Assembly (NCBI GenBank): GCA_963764825.1
Contig: CAVXUA010000003.1
Location: 124,001 to 188,000, forward strand
DNA from: JAZGGS01 sp963764825
GTDB taxonomy: Bacteria; Bacteroidota; Ignavibacteria; Ignavibacteriales; Ignavibacteriaceae
DNA: 64,000 bases
Direction of reading: 5' to 3'
Shown: piece after piece, positions 37,293-47,952 of the stretch
How positions within the stretch are numbered: position 1 is the first letter of the stretch
Layout of the letters: each line of letters begins with the position of its first letter
Program-made: the position numbers and the translations under genes
Notes under the pieces: model-generated
What the model saw: the letters and a program-made list of their open reading frames with translations, nothing else
Told to the model about the DNA's origin: nothing
The model's database searches: none

Positions 37293-37944
37293 TTTATTAC
37301 CTGATAACAATAATATATTTAAAATTTCTTTGTTATTTAAGACAGCTTACTTACAAATATTGTTACATTCAATTCAATAAACACATTTTTTATTTAATAA
37401 GCGGTAAAAGTTAAGAAACGGAAACTTTTGTAAAAATCTAATTGTGTTGAATGGAAAATATCCTATATGGAATCAAATATAAGGGTTTTCGTAACTAAAT
37501 AAAGTGACGTGGAATATGCTTTAAATACCCCCTTTCCAATGCTGATGTTTTATTTATGAAACTCTCTATACCTGAAACAATCAACCACGTTGTCATTCAC
37601 TATGCGGGTTGATATTGTTTTACCTCTAATCCTTCACAATAAGAATCTCAAATTTTTCAATATCATCACAATTAATTGTATTAAACGGATAAAAACAAAG
37701 AAAAATTATAAGGTTCCTTTAAGGCTAATTGATTTTTGTAGATAAATTATTTAATTACAATTTGAAAATGTCTTCTCCCTTTGGATCGATTATTTATTAA
37801 ATTATATTTGATATCCGGTTTTAGGTTTTCAAGAAAGAATTTATTTCTCTATTGCCGGTAGGACAACTCCTTTTGGAGAGCTATTAGGACAAACAATCCT
37901 AATATATTAACATAAAAATCAATATTTAAAAAGAACACAATTCA
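37293..37944. other. Gene-poor spacer upstream of the 37.9-42.0 kb block
   Basis: This 652-base gap separates the RND operon (minus) from the first gene of the block (plus). It contains a relic of the tag gene (37550-37606, separate entry). The rest is AT-rich with no supported gene. The promoters of both flanking units must lie here. I found no integrase-like sequence. Confidence 0.5.
37550..37606 (-). pseudogene. Relic of the 3' end of a tag gene (DNA-3-methyladenine glycosylase I)
   Basis: The minus strand reads IVNDNVVDCFRYREFHK followed by a stop. The intact tag gene at 42.0-42.6 kb ends MVNDHVVECFRYKELK and a stop. Of 45 aligned bases, I count 37 identical; several differences are synonymous, so it is not a recent copy. 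No more of the gene is visible 5' of this fragment. It marks the left side of the unusual block that the intact tag gene bounds on the right. Confidence 0.7.
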
Positions 37945-38406
37945 ATGCCTAAAAAACCATGGAAAAAATATTCCTGGAATATTCCGTTTAGCCATTGGTT
38001 AAAGTACAGTTTTGCAGCTGAGTATGAAAAATCTATTCAGGCAATGGTTTATGCTGGTGCGGCCCTCCTTGTAATAATAGTTGGATTAAGAGGGCTGGGC
38101 AACATAAGCGATGTTCCTTACATCCCCGATTTCCTACTAAACCAGGAAGGAAAAATAGATTCGAACCTTGTTATGATAGGCCTGCTTGTTGAGTTCATCA
38201 TGTTGTGTATGCTCGCTGCAGTTTCATTTTTTTCCCCCCAAGATAGCGACAAAGGTCTTCAATCAAGTATTAATACTCTTGCGGAAACGGTTGACACGCT
38301 CTCTGAATCTGTTCCATCTGAAGTTGGACAAACCCTTATGAAAAGTGCGCAGGAAACCAAAAGCGCTATTGAATCTTTTCTTAATAAAGGAAATGGAAAT
38401 TCTTGA
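37945..38406 (+). CDS. Two-helix inner-membrane protein, GldL-like motor component (tentative)
   Basis: The 153-residue product has two membrane segments (about residues 34-52 and 74-97) after a basic N-terminus. The second has a buried Glu83 in the motif VMIGLLVEFIMLCMLAAVSFF, close in pattern to the GLLTE-type helix of type IX motor protein GldL, where a membrane glutamate carries protons. The tail (100-153) is an amphipathic helical region (SSINTLAETVDTLSESVPSE) that may bundle with the next gene's product. The ATG is not preceded by a good ribosome site. It is the first gene of a five-gene block. The GldL relation is inferred from topology and motif only. Confidence 0.55.
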   Translation: MPKKPWKKYSWNIPFSHWLKYSFAAEYEKSIQAMVYAGAALLVIIVGLRGLGNISDVPYIPDFLLNQEGKIDSNLVMIGLLVEFIMLCMLAAVSFFSPQDSDKGLQSSINTLAETVDTLSESVPSEVGQTLMKSAQETKSAIESFLNKGNGNS

Positions 38407-39220
38407 CAAGATTAAAAACCAAACAGAGGAGCGGCTGCTTCAATTAAACGAAGACAATATAAAAATAAGGAATAACATCTCTCAAGGAATTGTTGATTCG
38501 ACAAACCAGGTTGGGATCTTTCTTCAAAACGAAAAAGAAACCCTCAACAGATACAATTCCCTGGTTGAAAACTTAATTGCCGATACCAGAAATTCTTTCC
38601 AAAGTATTACTAATAGTTTAAAAGAGGGGGTAAAAAACTCCTCGGTTGAAACCAAGGGAGTATTCGAACGTGAAAAGGAATTGATAAACCAATTTTATAA
38701 AATCAATTCCGGACTTATTTCAAAAAGCGGCGAAGAGTTTCGTGAAGAATTAAAAAATTATAGCAATATGATTGGAAGCCTTGTAACTGATGCAAGAGCA
38801 GCTTTTCAGGGTGTCACCAATAGTCTAACTGAGGGTGTAAAAAACTCAACTGCCTCATCTAACGGTGTGTTTGAACGCGAAAAAGAGATGATAGATAAAT
38901 TCTATAAAATCAACTCGGAACTTGTTTCCAGAAGCGGTGAGGAGTTCAGAGGTGTGTTGAAAAATTACAACAATATGATGGAAACAGAGTCGGAAAGATT
39001 AAAATGGCTTTCAGCCAATCAGTTAAGACCGGCTGAATACATGCAAAAGAACAACGATACAAATGACAAGCTAATTAAACATTTAGAAAATATAGACAAC
39101 AGTCTTAAAATAATAATGCACCAAATGAGTGTCCCGGGTGATCGAAGCTTACCCAGGCATACATTTTATAAAAGGATTAAAATAGGATGGAAAAGGCTGT
39201 TTAACCAAACACCATCTTGA
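38393..39220 (+). CDS. Repeat-containing coiled-coil cytoplasmic protein
   Basis: The product (275 residues from the ATG at 38393) is mostly helical with no membrane segment. It holds a direct internal repeat of 69 residues: FQSITNSLKEGVKNSS and GVFEREKELINQFYKIN near 69-105 recur near 138-174 as FQGVTNSLTEGVKNST and GVFEREKEMIDKFYKIN. The repeats carry heptad-like patterns. The C-terminal part is basic. It overlaps the preceding gene by 14 bases, indicating co-translation. Its helical nature matches the long cytoplasmic tail of GldL-type proteins, which here could be split off as a separate subunit (inference). Confidence 0.65.
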   Translation: MEILDKIKNQTEERLLQLNEDNIKIRNNISQGIVDSTNQVGIFLQNEKETLNRYNSLVENLIADTRNSFQSITNSLKEGVKNSSVETKGVFEREKELINQFYKINSGLISKSGEEFREELKNYSNMIGSLVTDARAAFQGVTNSLTEGVKNSTASSNGVFEREKEMIDKFYKINSELVSRSGEEFRGVLKNYNNMMETESERLKWLSANQLRPAEYMQKNNDTNDKLIKHLENIDNSLKIIMHQMSVPGDRSLPRHTFYKRIKIGWKRLFNQTPS

Positions 39221-39226
39221 TTAGAA

Positions 39227-39800
39227 ATGGCAACCAGAAAAATCTCTTTTTATTTTGTACTATATCTTGTGGTTCTTGTTGAACTTCTTGCTGTAATTAT
39301 TGAGCGGGACAACAGTGAACTCGAGCTAAAGGCGCGGCTTATGGAATTTGAAACTATTCAGGATAGTGTAATTTCTTCATACAGCCTGCCCATTATACTT
39401 AGCGTTCAGGAAATTACAAATTGGCAAATTATCGGGGCGTGATAGTTTACATGTTCTTATTTCAGTTTCTAATCTTCAAACTTTGGAAGAGAAGGAAGGT
39501 GTAAGATATTTTTTTATTGATGACAAAATGAACAGCATCCGGTCCCTGGATTTTACGGTCATAACGGATAAAAAAACCGGTAACGGGCATTTCTATTTTA
39601 AGCCAAAGAATGCAGGAATTTTTGATTTCAATGTCTTTTGTCTGGTTAGAAGAAAATTACCAAAGTATCTTCCGGCTATAATACTTGAAGGAATAATCAG
39701 GGAGATGGGAAGTGAATTTACGGTAATAAGTGACACGATTGGTTTTAAAGTTAATGTAACGACAATAAAAAAGGACTTTGACCGACCTGGAAGAAGTTAG
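39227..39800 (+). CDS. Bitopic inner-membrane protein, GldM-like topology (tentative), one frame change
   Basis: One membrane helix near the N-terminus (SFYFVLYLVVLVELLAVII, residues about 7-25) leaves almost the whole protein in the periplasm. The periplasmic part is beta-rich (FTVITDKKTGNGHFYFKPK). Reading is broken in the GGGG at 39434-39437; dropping one G joins TNWQIIGRDSLHVLISV and gives 190 residues. A short cytoplasmic tail plus one helix and a beta periplasmic domain is the layout of GldM and other motor partners. It begins six bases after the coiled-coil gene. No family match is claimed beyond topology. Confidence 0.5.
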
Positions 39801-39847
39801 TTTAAAAAGTATTTGTTAAATAGAGAGATCGTTATAGAGCTATAATA

Positions 39848-41072
39848 ATGAAAACAATTTTAACGTTTATCCTCAGTTTATTATTTGTGGTATCTTCATT
39901 TGCGCAACCGGATGAGTTGCGTTTTGGAGATCAAAATCCGATTCAAGTACTTGATACTATAATTGTTTTTGCAAAAGAAAGTTTTGATATCCAGGACAGA
40001 CTCTCCGATTGGTCAAACAATTTCGCCGATATTGAATACACCGTAAGTATTTTTAATATTATTGAGCAAATTGGGGAATCTTACATTGGGTTTAGTAATT
40101 ATATGGGGGGTCTGCAATATCGTAATGGTCAGGTAAATTATTTTTCATCCCAAGATGTTACCATTGAAATCTAATGTGGAGAGGGGTATAAATCCCGGAG
40201 ATTACGAGATTAGGATGGACATTACTATTCATCAACCAGGGGTTTTTTATGTAGTAGGTGAAATTAAAGGCAAAAGTGAGCGCGGAATTTACTTTGAAGA
40301 TGCAGGATATTGGGTGATAAACTGTATTGCCCGTGCAGAAAACAGGTTAACATATGATTTCTCAATAAAAAGATCTTATGATTTCGAAGAGATTGCTACC
40401 TATCGATTTGGAGAAAGTATTTCTTTTGACTATCAGTATATCGGGGGCACGGATGAATAATCTTTCCTCGTACCACTTCAAAGTTTATGAGGGAGAAAAC
40501 TTAATTCACTCCGGTCTTGGATCTTACATAAACCTAGATTTTATTACAAAAAATTCTGAGATGGTAAATAAAACCTTCACTGTTGAGGGGCTTTACAGTG
40601 GAAAGCTAATCCGATTTTTTAATCCATCTATTACCGGGACCAGATTCAACGTATTGGCGCTTTGAGCTCCTGCCGCCCGAAAAACTTGAAACAAGATCGA
40701 ATTGGATTCCGCTCGAAGAGTTTGAATTGATGAGTGAAAGAGATGTGATTGATGCCTTTGATTTAAGACTGATTGAAAACAGAAAATTTTCGTTTGCCTG
40801 GTTAACCAACCAGGAGGGGGGCGCTATGATTACGCGACCTAAACTAACAAATGTCACAGTAACTAGTGAACCGGAGTGGTCTATTGAGAAGTACCGCCTC
40901 AACCTTCAGATTATACGAGGAAGATTACTGGCAAGTAATTGAATTAAATGTTGATCCAGCTTTTATTAATAGCATTGCCGCGGATGAAATAGAAGAAGTG
41001 ATTGTTAACATAACGTTTCAAACACAGTTTGGTGATCAGAAAAGTATGAGTTTTGTTGGAATAGTATTTTAA
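39848..41072 (+). CDS. Periplasmic beta-rich protein of unknown function, four frame changes
   Basis: Five overlapping frames join into one 406-residue protein with a signal peptide (ending SSFAQ). The frame changes are at about 40170-40174, in the GGGGG near 40444-40448, in the GGG near 40640, and in the AA near 40893; each is repaired by dropping one base. After repair the chain is beta-rich throughout: TIEINVERGINPGDYEIRMD, YHFKVYEGENLIHSGLG and RFELLPPEKLETRSNW. Its location after the bitopic protein and before an outer-membrane barrel suggests a periplasmic link between them. I do not recognise the family. Confidence 0.6.
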
Positions 41073-41093
41073 AATTTAATCTTGGAATAAAAT

Positions 41094-42013
41094 ATGAAAA
41101 GTGTTTTTTCAATCTTCCTGTTAACCTTGCTAACTACTATTGCGGTTCTATTTATAGTGCCGAAAAAATCGTTTGCCCAGGAAATTCGAAAACCGATGAA
41201 ACTTAGTGAAGAAGAACAGAGTGATTTTCAAATACGTTACGGCATGGCTTTGTCATCGCGTTATATGTGGAGAGGATTAAACCTTTCGAAGGCTCCTGTT
41301 TTTGAACCATATGCCAGTTTTCTTTTCCATGGGTTAGAACTATCCTTTTATGGAGTTTATGGGCTGTCTGAAAGTGAGGCTAAGCATCCTGACTTTGAAA
41401 AACCACCAGTCCCCGGGGTAACATATCCATCAAATCTTGATAAGATAGCATTCTCTCAGGTAATTTCTAACCTGTTTTACAATTTCGGAACAGAGATTGG
41501 CACATTTACACTTGGTGCAACAGGATATTATTTTTCTGATATGTTGATAAAGCGGGCTAACACCAATAGCCTTGGAGATACTACTAGGCTTCATTTACAT
41601 TAAGCCGTTGTGGGACAACTGGGAAGATAATAGAAACGGTTCCCATACACTTGAGGCAAATTTCAGATTTTCTGGCAATGAAGATTTTCCCTTGTGGGTT
41701 GTAGTGGCATATAATTTTTATAATGATCCGGACAAATCAATTTTTGCCGAGGTGGGATATACGTTTAGAGTTTTAAAAAATAATTTTAGCTTGTTTGCCG
41801 GTGGGGTGCTCGATGCTTCAGCATGGTACCAGTTTACAATAAAAAACGGTATTCTTCGAGATGGTACAGGGTTAACAAACTTTGGGTTTATACTTAACCG
41901 CGAGTTGAAGCTGGAGAATTGGCTAACTTTAGACTTTGCTACTTCTTGATGTAATGAATTTTTACGAGGAGAGAAACACAATACTATTTAAAGCCACATT
42001 AAAGATAGAATAA
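41094..42013 (+). CDS. TorF-like outer-membrane beta-barrel protein, two frame changes
   Basis: A signal peptide (ending SFAQE) is followed by the motif ALSSRYMWRGLNLSKAP, which resembles the TorF/Gcw_chp porin family, and then alternating aromatic strands (LSFYGVYGLSES, NLFYNFGTEIGTFTLG, WVVVAYNFYNDP, FAEVGYTFRVL). Frame changes lie between about 41570 and 41610 and near 41946; repair yields 305 residues ending in a barrel-like strand (NTILFKATLKIE). The exact site of the first change cannot be fixed. It is the last gene of the block and converges on tag with an eight-base gap. Confidence 0.72.
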
Positions 42014-42021
42014 AATAGGTT

Positions 42022-42584
42022 TTATTTTAATTCTTTATACCTGAAACATTCAACAACGTGGTCGTTCACCATGCCTGTGGCTTGCATGTGTGCATAAACT
42101 ATAGTTGAGCCAACAAACTTAAATCCTCTTTTCTTAAGATCTTTGCTGATCAGGTCGGAGAGTTCTGTTTTTGCCGGAATTTCTTTTATAGATTTGAATT
42201 TATTTTGAATTGGTTTACCGTTTACAAAGCTCCAGATGTATTTGTTAAACGTTCCAAATTCCTTTCTTACTTCTAAAAATGCTTTGGCGTTTGTTACTGC
42301 AGATTCACTTTTAGTTTGTTTCTTATTATGCCTTCGTCTTTAAGAAGAGAGTTGATCCTTCCTTTACTATACTTTGCAATTTTATTAAAATCAAAGTTAT
42401 CAAATGTCTTGCGAAAGTTTTCCCTTTTATATAGAACTGTTCTCCAGCTAATCCTGCCTGCATTCCTTCAAGCAATAAAAACTCAAACAGTTTTCTATCG
42501 TTGTGAAGAGGCACACCCCATTCTTTATCGTGGTATTCAATCATCAACGCGATCATTGGTTGGCCAGGAACAACTTTTCTTCAT
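42022..42584 (-). CDS. tag: DNA-3-methyladenine glycosylase I, three frame changes
   Basis: The enzyme removes 3-methyladenine from DNA. The repaired 187-residue protein starts MKKSCSWPTND, has the signature YHDKEWGVPLHNDRKLFEF, and ends MVNDHVVECFRYKELK with conserved His and Cys zinc ligands. Frame changes: one extra base in GATCGCG near 42556, a missing A in the TTAGCTGG segment near 42460 (restores AGLSWRT) and a missing base near 42300 (restores NSAVTNAKAFLEV). Net length is a multiple of three. It may be intact in the real genome. A relic of its 3' end lies at 37550-37606. Confidence 0.88.
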
Positions 42585-42647
42585 TTAATCTCCATAATTT
42601 ATTATAGAATGTTACAGGTTAGAATTTGATGTTAAGGAAAAAAGAAA

Positions 42648-45600
42648 TTAATAATTCAAAATTGGGCTAAGCCATTTCTCAAGTTCATCAACGCTCATAC
42701 CCTTGCGGCGATGGTAATCAATCACCTGGTCTTTATGATATTTTTCCTACGTTAAAATATTTTGCCGCAGGATTTGCAAAGTAGAGTCCGCAAACTGAAG
42801 CTGCTGGATACATTGCAAAATTTTCGGTCAGTTTAATCCCCGTCTTTTCTTCAACACCAAGCAGATTAAAAATAATCGGCTTTTCCGTATGATCAGGTTG
42901 AGACGGATAACCAGGGGCTGGACGAATACCAACGTACTTTTCTTTTACCAGATCTTCGTTCGAGAAATTTTCATTTCCTGCATAGCCCCAGTATTCTTTT
43001 CTTACTTTTTCATGAAGATGCTCTGCAAACGCCTCAGCAAGCCGGTCTGCCAAAGCTTTAACGAGGATGATTTTATAATCATCATGATCTTTTTCATACA
43101 TATTCACAAGCTCTTCTATACCATTGCCAGCAGTAACTGCAAATGCACCAAGATAATCTGTTTTGTTGGATTCGGTCGGTGCGATAAAATCTGAAAGAGC
43201 AAGATTGGGCTGCCCCTCAGCTTTTTTAATCTGCTGCCGCAGTGTATGTAGAATAGTTAAAACACCGCCGCGGTTTTCATCAGAATAAATTTCAATATCA
43301 TCGTAACCAACTGTATTGGCGGCAAAAATACCAAACACTCCGTTCGCAGTAAGCGATTTGCTGCTGCTAACCTCGTCTAATAGTTTGTTCGCATCATCAA
43401 AAAGTTTCTTCGCTTCATCTCCTAATTTTTCATCTTTAAAAATTGTTGGGTATTTACCTTTCAATTCCCAGGTTGTAAAGAATGGTGTCCAGTCAATATA
43501 CTTTCGCAATTCCTCAAGTGGGAAATCTTTTAATACGGTTATACCTTCTTTTTTTGGCTTAGTAATTTTTATGCTTTCCCAGTCTGTTTTTAAGCTGTTT
43601 GCCCTTGCTTCATTAAGTGTAATAAAGCTCTTACCTGATTTTCTTTTAAGATAGTCTTCTTTCAGTTTATCATATTCATCTTTAAATGAATTCATAAACT
43701 TCTTTTTCTCATCTTCGTTTTCACTTAAGAGATTACTAACAACGGGCACACTCCGTGAAGCATCAAGCACATGAATGGTAGTGCCATTATAGTGTGGTGC
43801 AATTTTAACCGCAGTATGAACCCGTGATGTTGTTGCGCCACCAATTAGTAAAGGCTTATTAATTCCTTTCCTCTCCATTTCTTTTGCAACATGAACCATT
43901 TCATCAAGCGATGGTGTAATTAAGCCGCTTAACCCAATTACATCTACATTCTGTTCAACTGCTTGCTCAATAATTTTTTCTGCTGAAACCATCACGCCGA
44001 GATCAATCACGTCATAATTATTACAGCCAAGCACCACACCAACAATGTTTTTACCGATATCATGCACATCGCCTTTAACGGTTGCCATTAGTACTTTCCC
44101 ATTGCCACGGGAAGCACTTGACCCTCTTTCTCTTTTTCGAGATAGGGAATAAGTTTAGCTACCGCTTTCTTCATCACCCTTGCACTTTTAACAACCTGCG
44201 GGAGAAACATCTTACCCGAACCAAACAGATCGCCGACATAACTCATTCCATCCATTAACGGTCCTTCGATAATTTCCAGCGAACTACTAAATTTTTGTCG
44301 TGCTTCTTCAACATCATCATCAATATATTCAACAATTCCTTTAACTAGTGCATGCTTTAGTCTTTCTTCAACAGTAGTGTTTCTCCATTCATCTTTTTTA
44401 GTCTCGTCTTTCTCTTTACCTATAACAGATTCTGCAAACTCTATCATTCTCTCGGTTGCGTCCGGTCTGCGGTTAAGTATAACATCTTCAACTCGTTCAA
44501 GCAGATCTTTCGGTATTTCTTCATAAACTTCAAGTTGACCCGCATTTACAATTCCCATATCCAACCCGGCTTTAATAGCATGGTAGAGAAACGCAGAGTG
44601 CATTGCTTCTCTAACAGGATTGTTACCCCGGAAAGAAAAAGAAAGATTGCTTATCCCACCACTAACACTAGCATAAGGCAAATTCTGTTTTATCCATCTT
44701 GTTGCTTCAATATAATTTATTGCGTAGTTGTTATGCTCCTCAATACCGGTTGCAACGGTTAAAATATTCGGATCAAAAATTATATCCTGCGGAGAGAAGC
44801 CAACTTTTTCAGTTAATATTTTGTAAGCACGTTCACAAACTTCTATCTTTCGATTAAATGTATCTGCTTGTCCTCTTTCATCGAATGCCATAACTATTAC
44901 AGCGGCACCGTATCGAAGAATTTCATTTGCATGATCGATAAATTCCTCTTCGCCCTCTTTTAAACTTATCGAGTTAACAATTCCTTTGCCCTGCAGACAC
45001 TTTAATCCTGCTTCAATCACACTCCATTTTGATGAATCGATCACAATTGGAAGTTTTGCTATATCGGGTTCCGCGGCAAGTAAGTTTAAAAACTTAGTCA
45101 TCACTTCTTCCGATTCGATCATCCCTTCATCCATATTCACATCAAGAAACTGTGCGCCGCCCTCTACCTGGTGCCGAGCAACTGAAAGTGCTTCTTCATA
45201 ATTTTCTTCTTTGATAAGCCGTGCAAACTTTTTTGAACCTGCAACGTTAGTTCTCTCTCCAATGTTGATAAAGTTCATTTCGGGTTGCACAACAACAGGT
45301 TCGAGTCCGCTTAATTTCAAAAGTATTTTTTCTGAAGGAATTGTTCGCGGTTTATATTCTTTTACAGCTTCAGCAATATCTTTAATATGATCCGGTGTTG
45401 TGCCACAGCAGCCACCAACAAGATTAACAAACCCGCTTTCTGCAAAATCTTTTAGAACTGAGGCGGTTACATTTGGAGTTTCATCATATTCACCCATCTC
45501 GTTGGGAAGTCCTGCATTCGGATAGACGGACAAAAACTTGCTTGATAACGTTGAGAGCTCTTCAACAAAAGGTCTCATCTGTTTTGCACCAAGCGAACAG

Positions 45601-46340
45601 TTTAGTCCTACACTAAGAAGATTTTTTGCATGGAAAATTGAAATCCAGAAAGCTTCGGTTGTTTGCCCCGATAATGTTCTCCCGCTCTGGTCAATAATTG
45701 TTCCGGAAATCATTACTGGAAGTTGATTTTTTAATTCGGTATTTACCCTATCAACAGCATAAATAGCAGCTTTGGCATTAAGTGTATCGAAAATTGTTTC
45801 GATCAAAAGAATATCTGCGCCGCCGTCAGCCAATCCTTTGGCTGATTCATAATATGCTTCCATCATCTGATCGAAAGTTACAGCGCGGTAACCGGGGTCG
45901 TTAACATCGGGCGAGAGTGTTAAGGTTCTGTTTGTTGGACCTAGAGCACCTGCAACAAAGCGCGGTTTTGCAGGATCAATTTTACTAAACTCATCAGCAG
46001 CCTCCTTCGCTATTTTTGCTGCGGCAAAATTCATCTCGTAAACAAACTCTTCCGTTTTATAATCTGCCTGCGAAATCGGGGTTCCGTTAAAAGTATTAGT
46101 TTCAACAATATCTGCACCGGCTGCAAAATATTCACGATGAATTTCTTTTATTACTTCCGGCTGGGTGATTGATAAAAGATCGTTGTTACCTTTAAGATCA
46201 TTTGGATGATCTTTAAATCTTTCTCCTCTAAAATCCTCTTCGGATAGACCTCTGCGCTGTATCATCGTTCCCATAGCGCCATCCAGAACAAGGATTCTTT
46301 CTTTTAATATTTTCTCAAGTTGTTCGAACCTGGTTTTCAT
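42648..46340 (-). CDS. metH: Cobalamin-dependent methionine synthase, two frame changes
   Basis: MetH transfers a methyl group from methyltetrahydrofolate to homocysteine. Domains in order: homocysteine-binding (VLDGAMGTMI, LNCSLGAK and GGCCGTTP with zinc cysteines), folate-binding (NIGERTNVAGSKKF), cobalamin-binding cap, cobalamin domain (KGDVHDIGKNIV with the His ligand), and the activation domain (RPAPGYPSQPDH). Frame changes: a missing A near 44095 (restores AMGKVLMATVKGDVHDIG) and an extra A near 42740 (restores NVGKYHKDQVIDYHRRKG). The repaired length is 1230 residues. The start at 46340 follows AAGGA; the frame extends upstream without support. No SAM or cobalamin riboswitch is evident in the 125-base gap upstream. 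Confidence 0.93.
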
Positions 46341-46465
46341 TTTTCCTTTTGTGATTAAGATGTCTGTAAATGAAATTTCTTGTATTCCTACAATCTTTAA
46401 AACGAGGCGAAATATAACTAAATTGCCGTGCATTATAAACTTAAATAAAACAACAGAAAAAAGTT

Positions 46466-47444
46466 ATGATTATAGTTACAGGCGGAGCCGGATTTATTGG
46501 CAGCGCAATTGTGTGGCGGCTTAATGAGTTGGGCGAAGAGAACATCCTGATTGTAGATGAACTGGGCAGCGATGAAAAATGGAAAAATCTTGTGGGCTTG
46601 AACTTTAAAGATTTTATAAACAAATATGATTTCATTGATAATGTTATTGATGACGGGCTAGCCGATTTTGATGCCAAAGCCATCATCCATATGGGGGCAA
46701 ACTCTTCCACAACCGAAAAAGATGCTGATCTTCTTTTAACAAACAACTACGAATACACCAAAGCGCTAGCTGAATCTTCTTTGGAAAATAATGTGCGCTT
46801 TATTTATGCTTCTTCCGCTGCAACTTATGGCGATGGCTCACTTGGGTTTGATGATGATCTTGCAAAGTGTGTTAAGCTTCGCCCGCTTAATATGTATGGA
46901 TATTCAAAACAACTGTTTGATCTCTGGGCTATGAAACGCGGCGCATTTGAAAAAATTGTCGGGCTAAAATATTTTAATGTTTACGGTCCAAACGAGTATC
47001 ACAAAGGTGATATGAGAAGTGTTGTACATAAAGCTTTTGAACAGGTGCGTGATACCGGGAAAAGTTAAGCTGTTCAAATCTTTAAATAAGGATTATAAAG
47101 ATGGTGAACAGATGAGAGATTTTATTTATGTAAAAGATGCTGTTAACATGACCCTCCACTTTTTAGAGCATCCAGATAAAAATGGTTTGTTTAACGTTGG
47201 TTCCGGAAAAGCAAGAACATGGAACGATCTTGTAACAGCGCTATTCAACGCAATGAATAAACCGGTCAACATAGAATACATCGATCTGCCGGATCATCTT
47301 GCAGATAAATACCAGTACTTTACCGAAGCAAACACTGGCAAACTGAAGAGCGCAGATTATAATGAGCCTATAAGCTCTTTAGAAGATGGCGTAAATGATT
47401 ATGTTAAAAATTACTTGATGGGTAAGCGGTTTTTGGGAATGTAA
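46466..47444 (+). CDS. hldD: ADP-glyceromanno-heptose 6-epimerase, one frame change
   Basis: This SDR enzyme makes ADP-L-glycero-D-manno-heptose, the precursor of the LPS inner core. The NADP-binding motif TGGAGFIGSAI starts at residue 5 and the active-site YxxxK motif is YGYSK. The pattern FNVYGPNEYHKGDMRSV is diagnostic for HldD. A frame change in the AAAA at 47060-47063 splits it; dropping one A restores RDTGKVKLFKS and gives 325 residues. It is divergently transcribed from metH. The enzyme supports an LPS-type outer membrane. Confidence 0.92.
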
Positions 47445-47447
47445 CTT

Positions 47448-47751
47448 CTAGTTATAAGGAACCTCTTCGTCATCATCAAACATATCTTCTTCGGGATCCA
47501 CTAAAGGAATATCCTCTTCTACTATATCTTTTTCAGTTGGTTCCTTATCAAAAGGGTTTTTCTCCTCCTCTTCTTCATCATTGTAATAATCGTCATCATC
47601 TTCTACGTTATCATCCTCGTCATCGTTTTTATTTTTAGCTGCGTGTAAAATATAATTGTCCTTGGCAGGACGGAAACATCCGCCCATTATTAACATCGGG
47701 CACTTCCCCTGCCCGAAGAATGCTTAACAAGTTAAGCTCTTCAGTAATCAT
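47448..47751 (-). CDS. Small acidic cytoplasmic protein, one frame change
   Basis: From an ATG at 47751 with GGAGAAG upstream, the N-terminus MITEELNLLSILRAG is interrupted by a change in the CCCC at 47706-47709. Dropping one base joins it to KCPMLIMGGCFRPAKD and a 60-residue tail dense in Asp and Glu. The repaired product is 100 residues with a CPMLIMGGC cysteine pair and no signal peptide. The downstream frame alone begins at an ATG at 47696 with AGGGG nine bases upstream, so a shorter product is also possible. Family unknown. Confidence 0.5.
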
Positions 47752-47952
47752 CTGGCTCTTCTCCAATTTTATTTGTTCTTCGTTTGCTTGCTCATTTAAA
47801 AGCACGCAGGAAATATTTGAAGAAAATTTTTCATTATCAAATTAAATTTTTTCTATCCCTGGATAAACATTTTCATATAACAGCATTAGTTAAAACTTAA
47901 GCCGGATTTATTATATTGTCAACTCATTTTACAACTATAAATTATTACCCTA

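Noticed and set aside
39227..41072. Programmed ribosomal frameshifting to make one long protein
   Set aside because: No consistent slippery heptamer and structure pattern at the joins; most repairs need a one-base removal in a homopolymer, and the same defect hits housekeeping genes such as metH and glgA.
46341..46465. SAM or cobalamin riboswitch upstream of metH
   Set aside because: The 125-base gap is shared with the hldD promoter and shows no conserved riboswitch core by eye.
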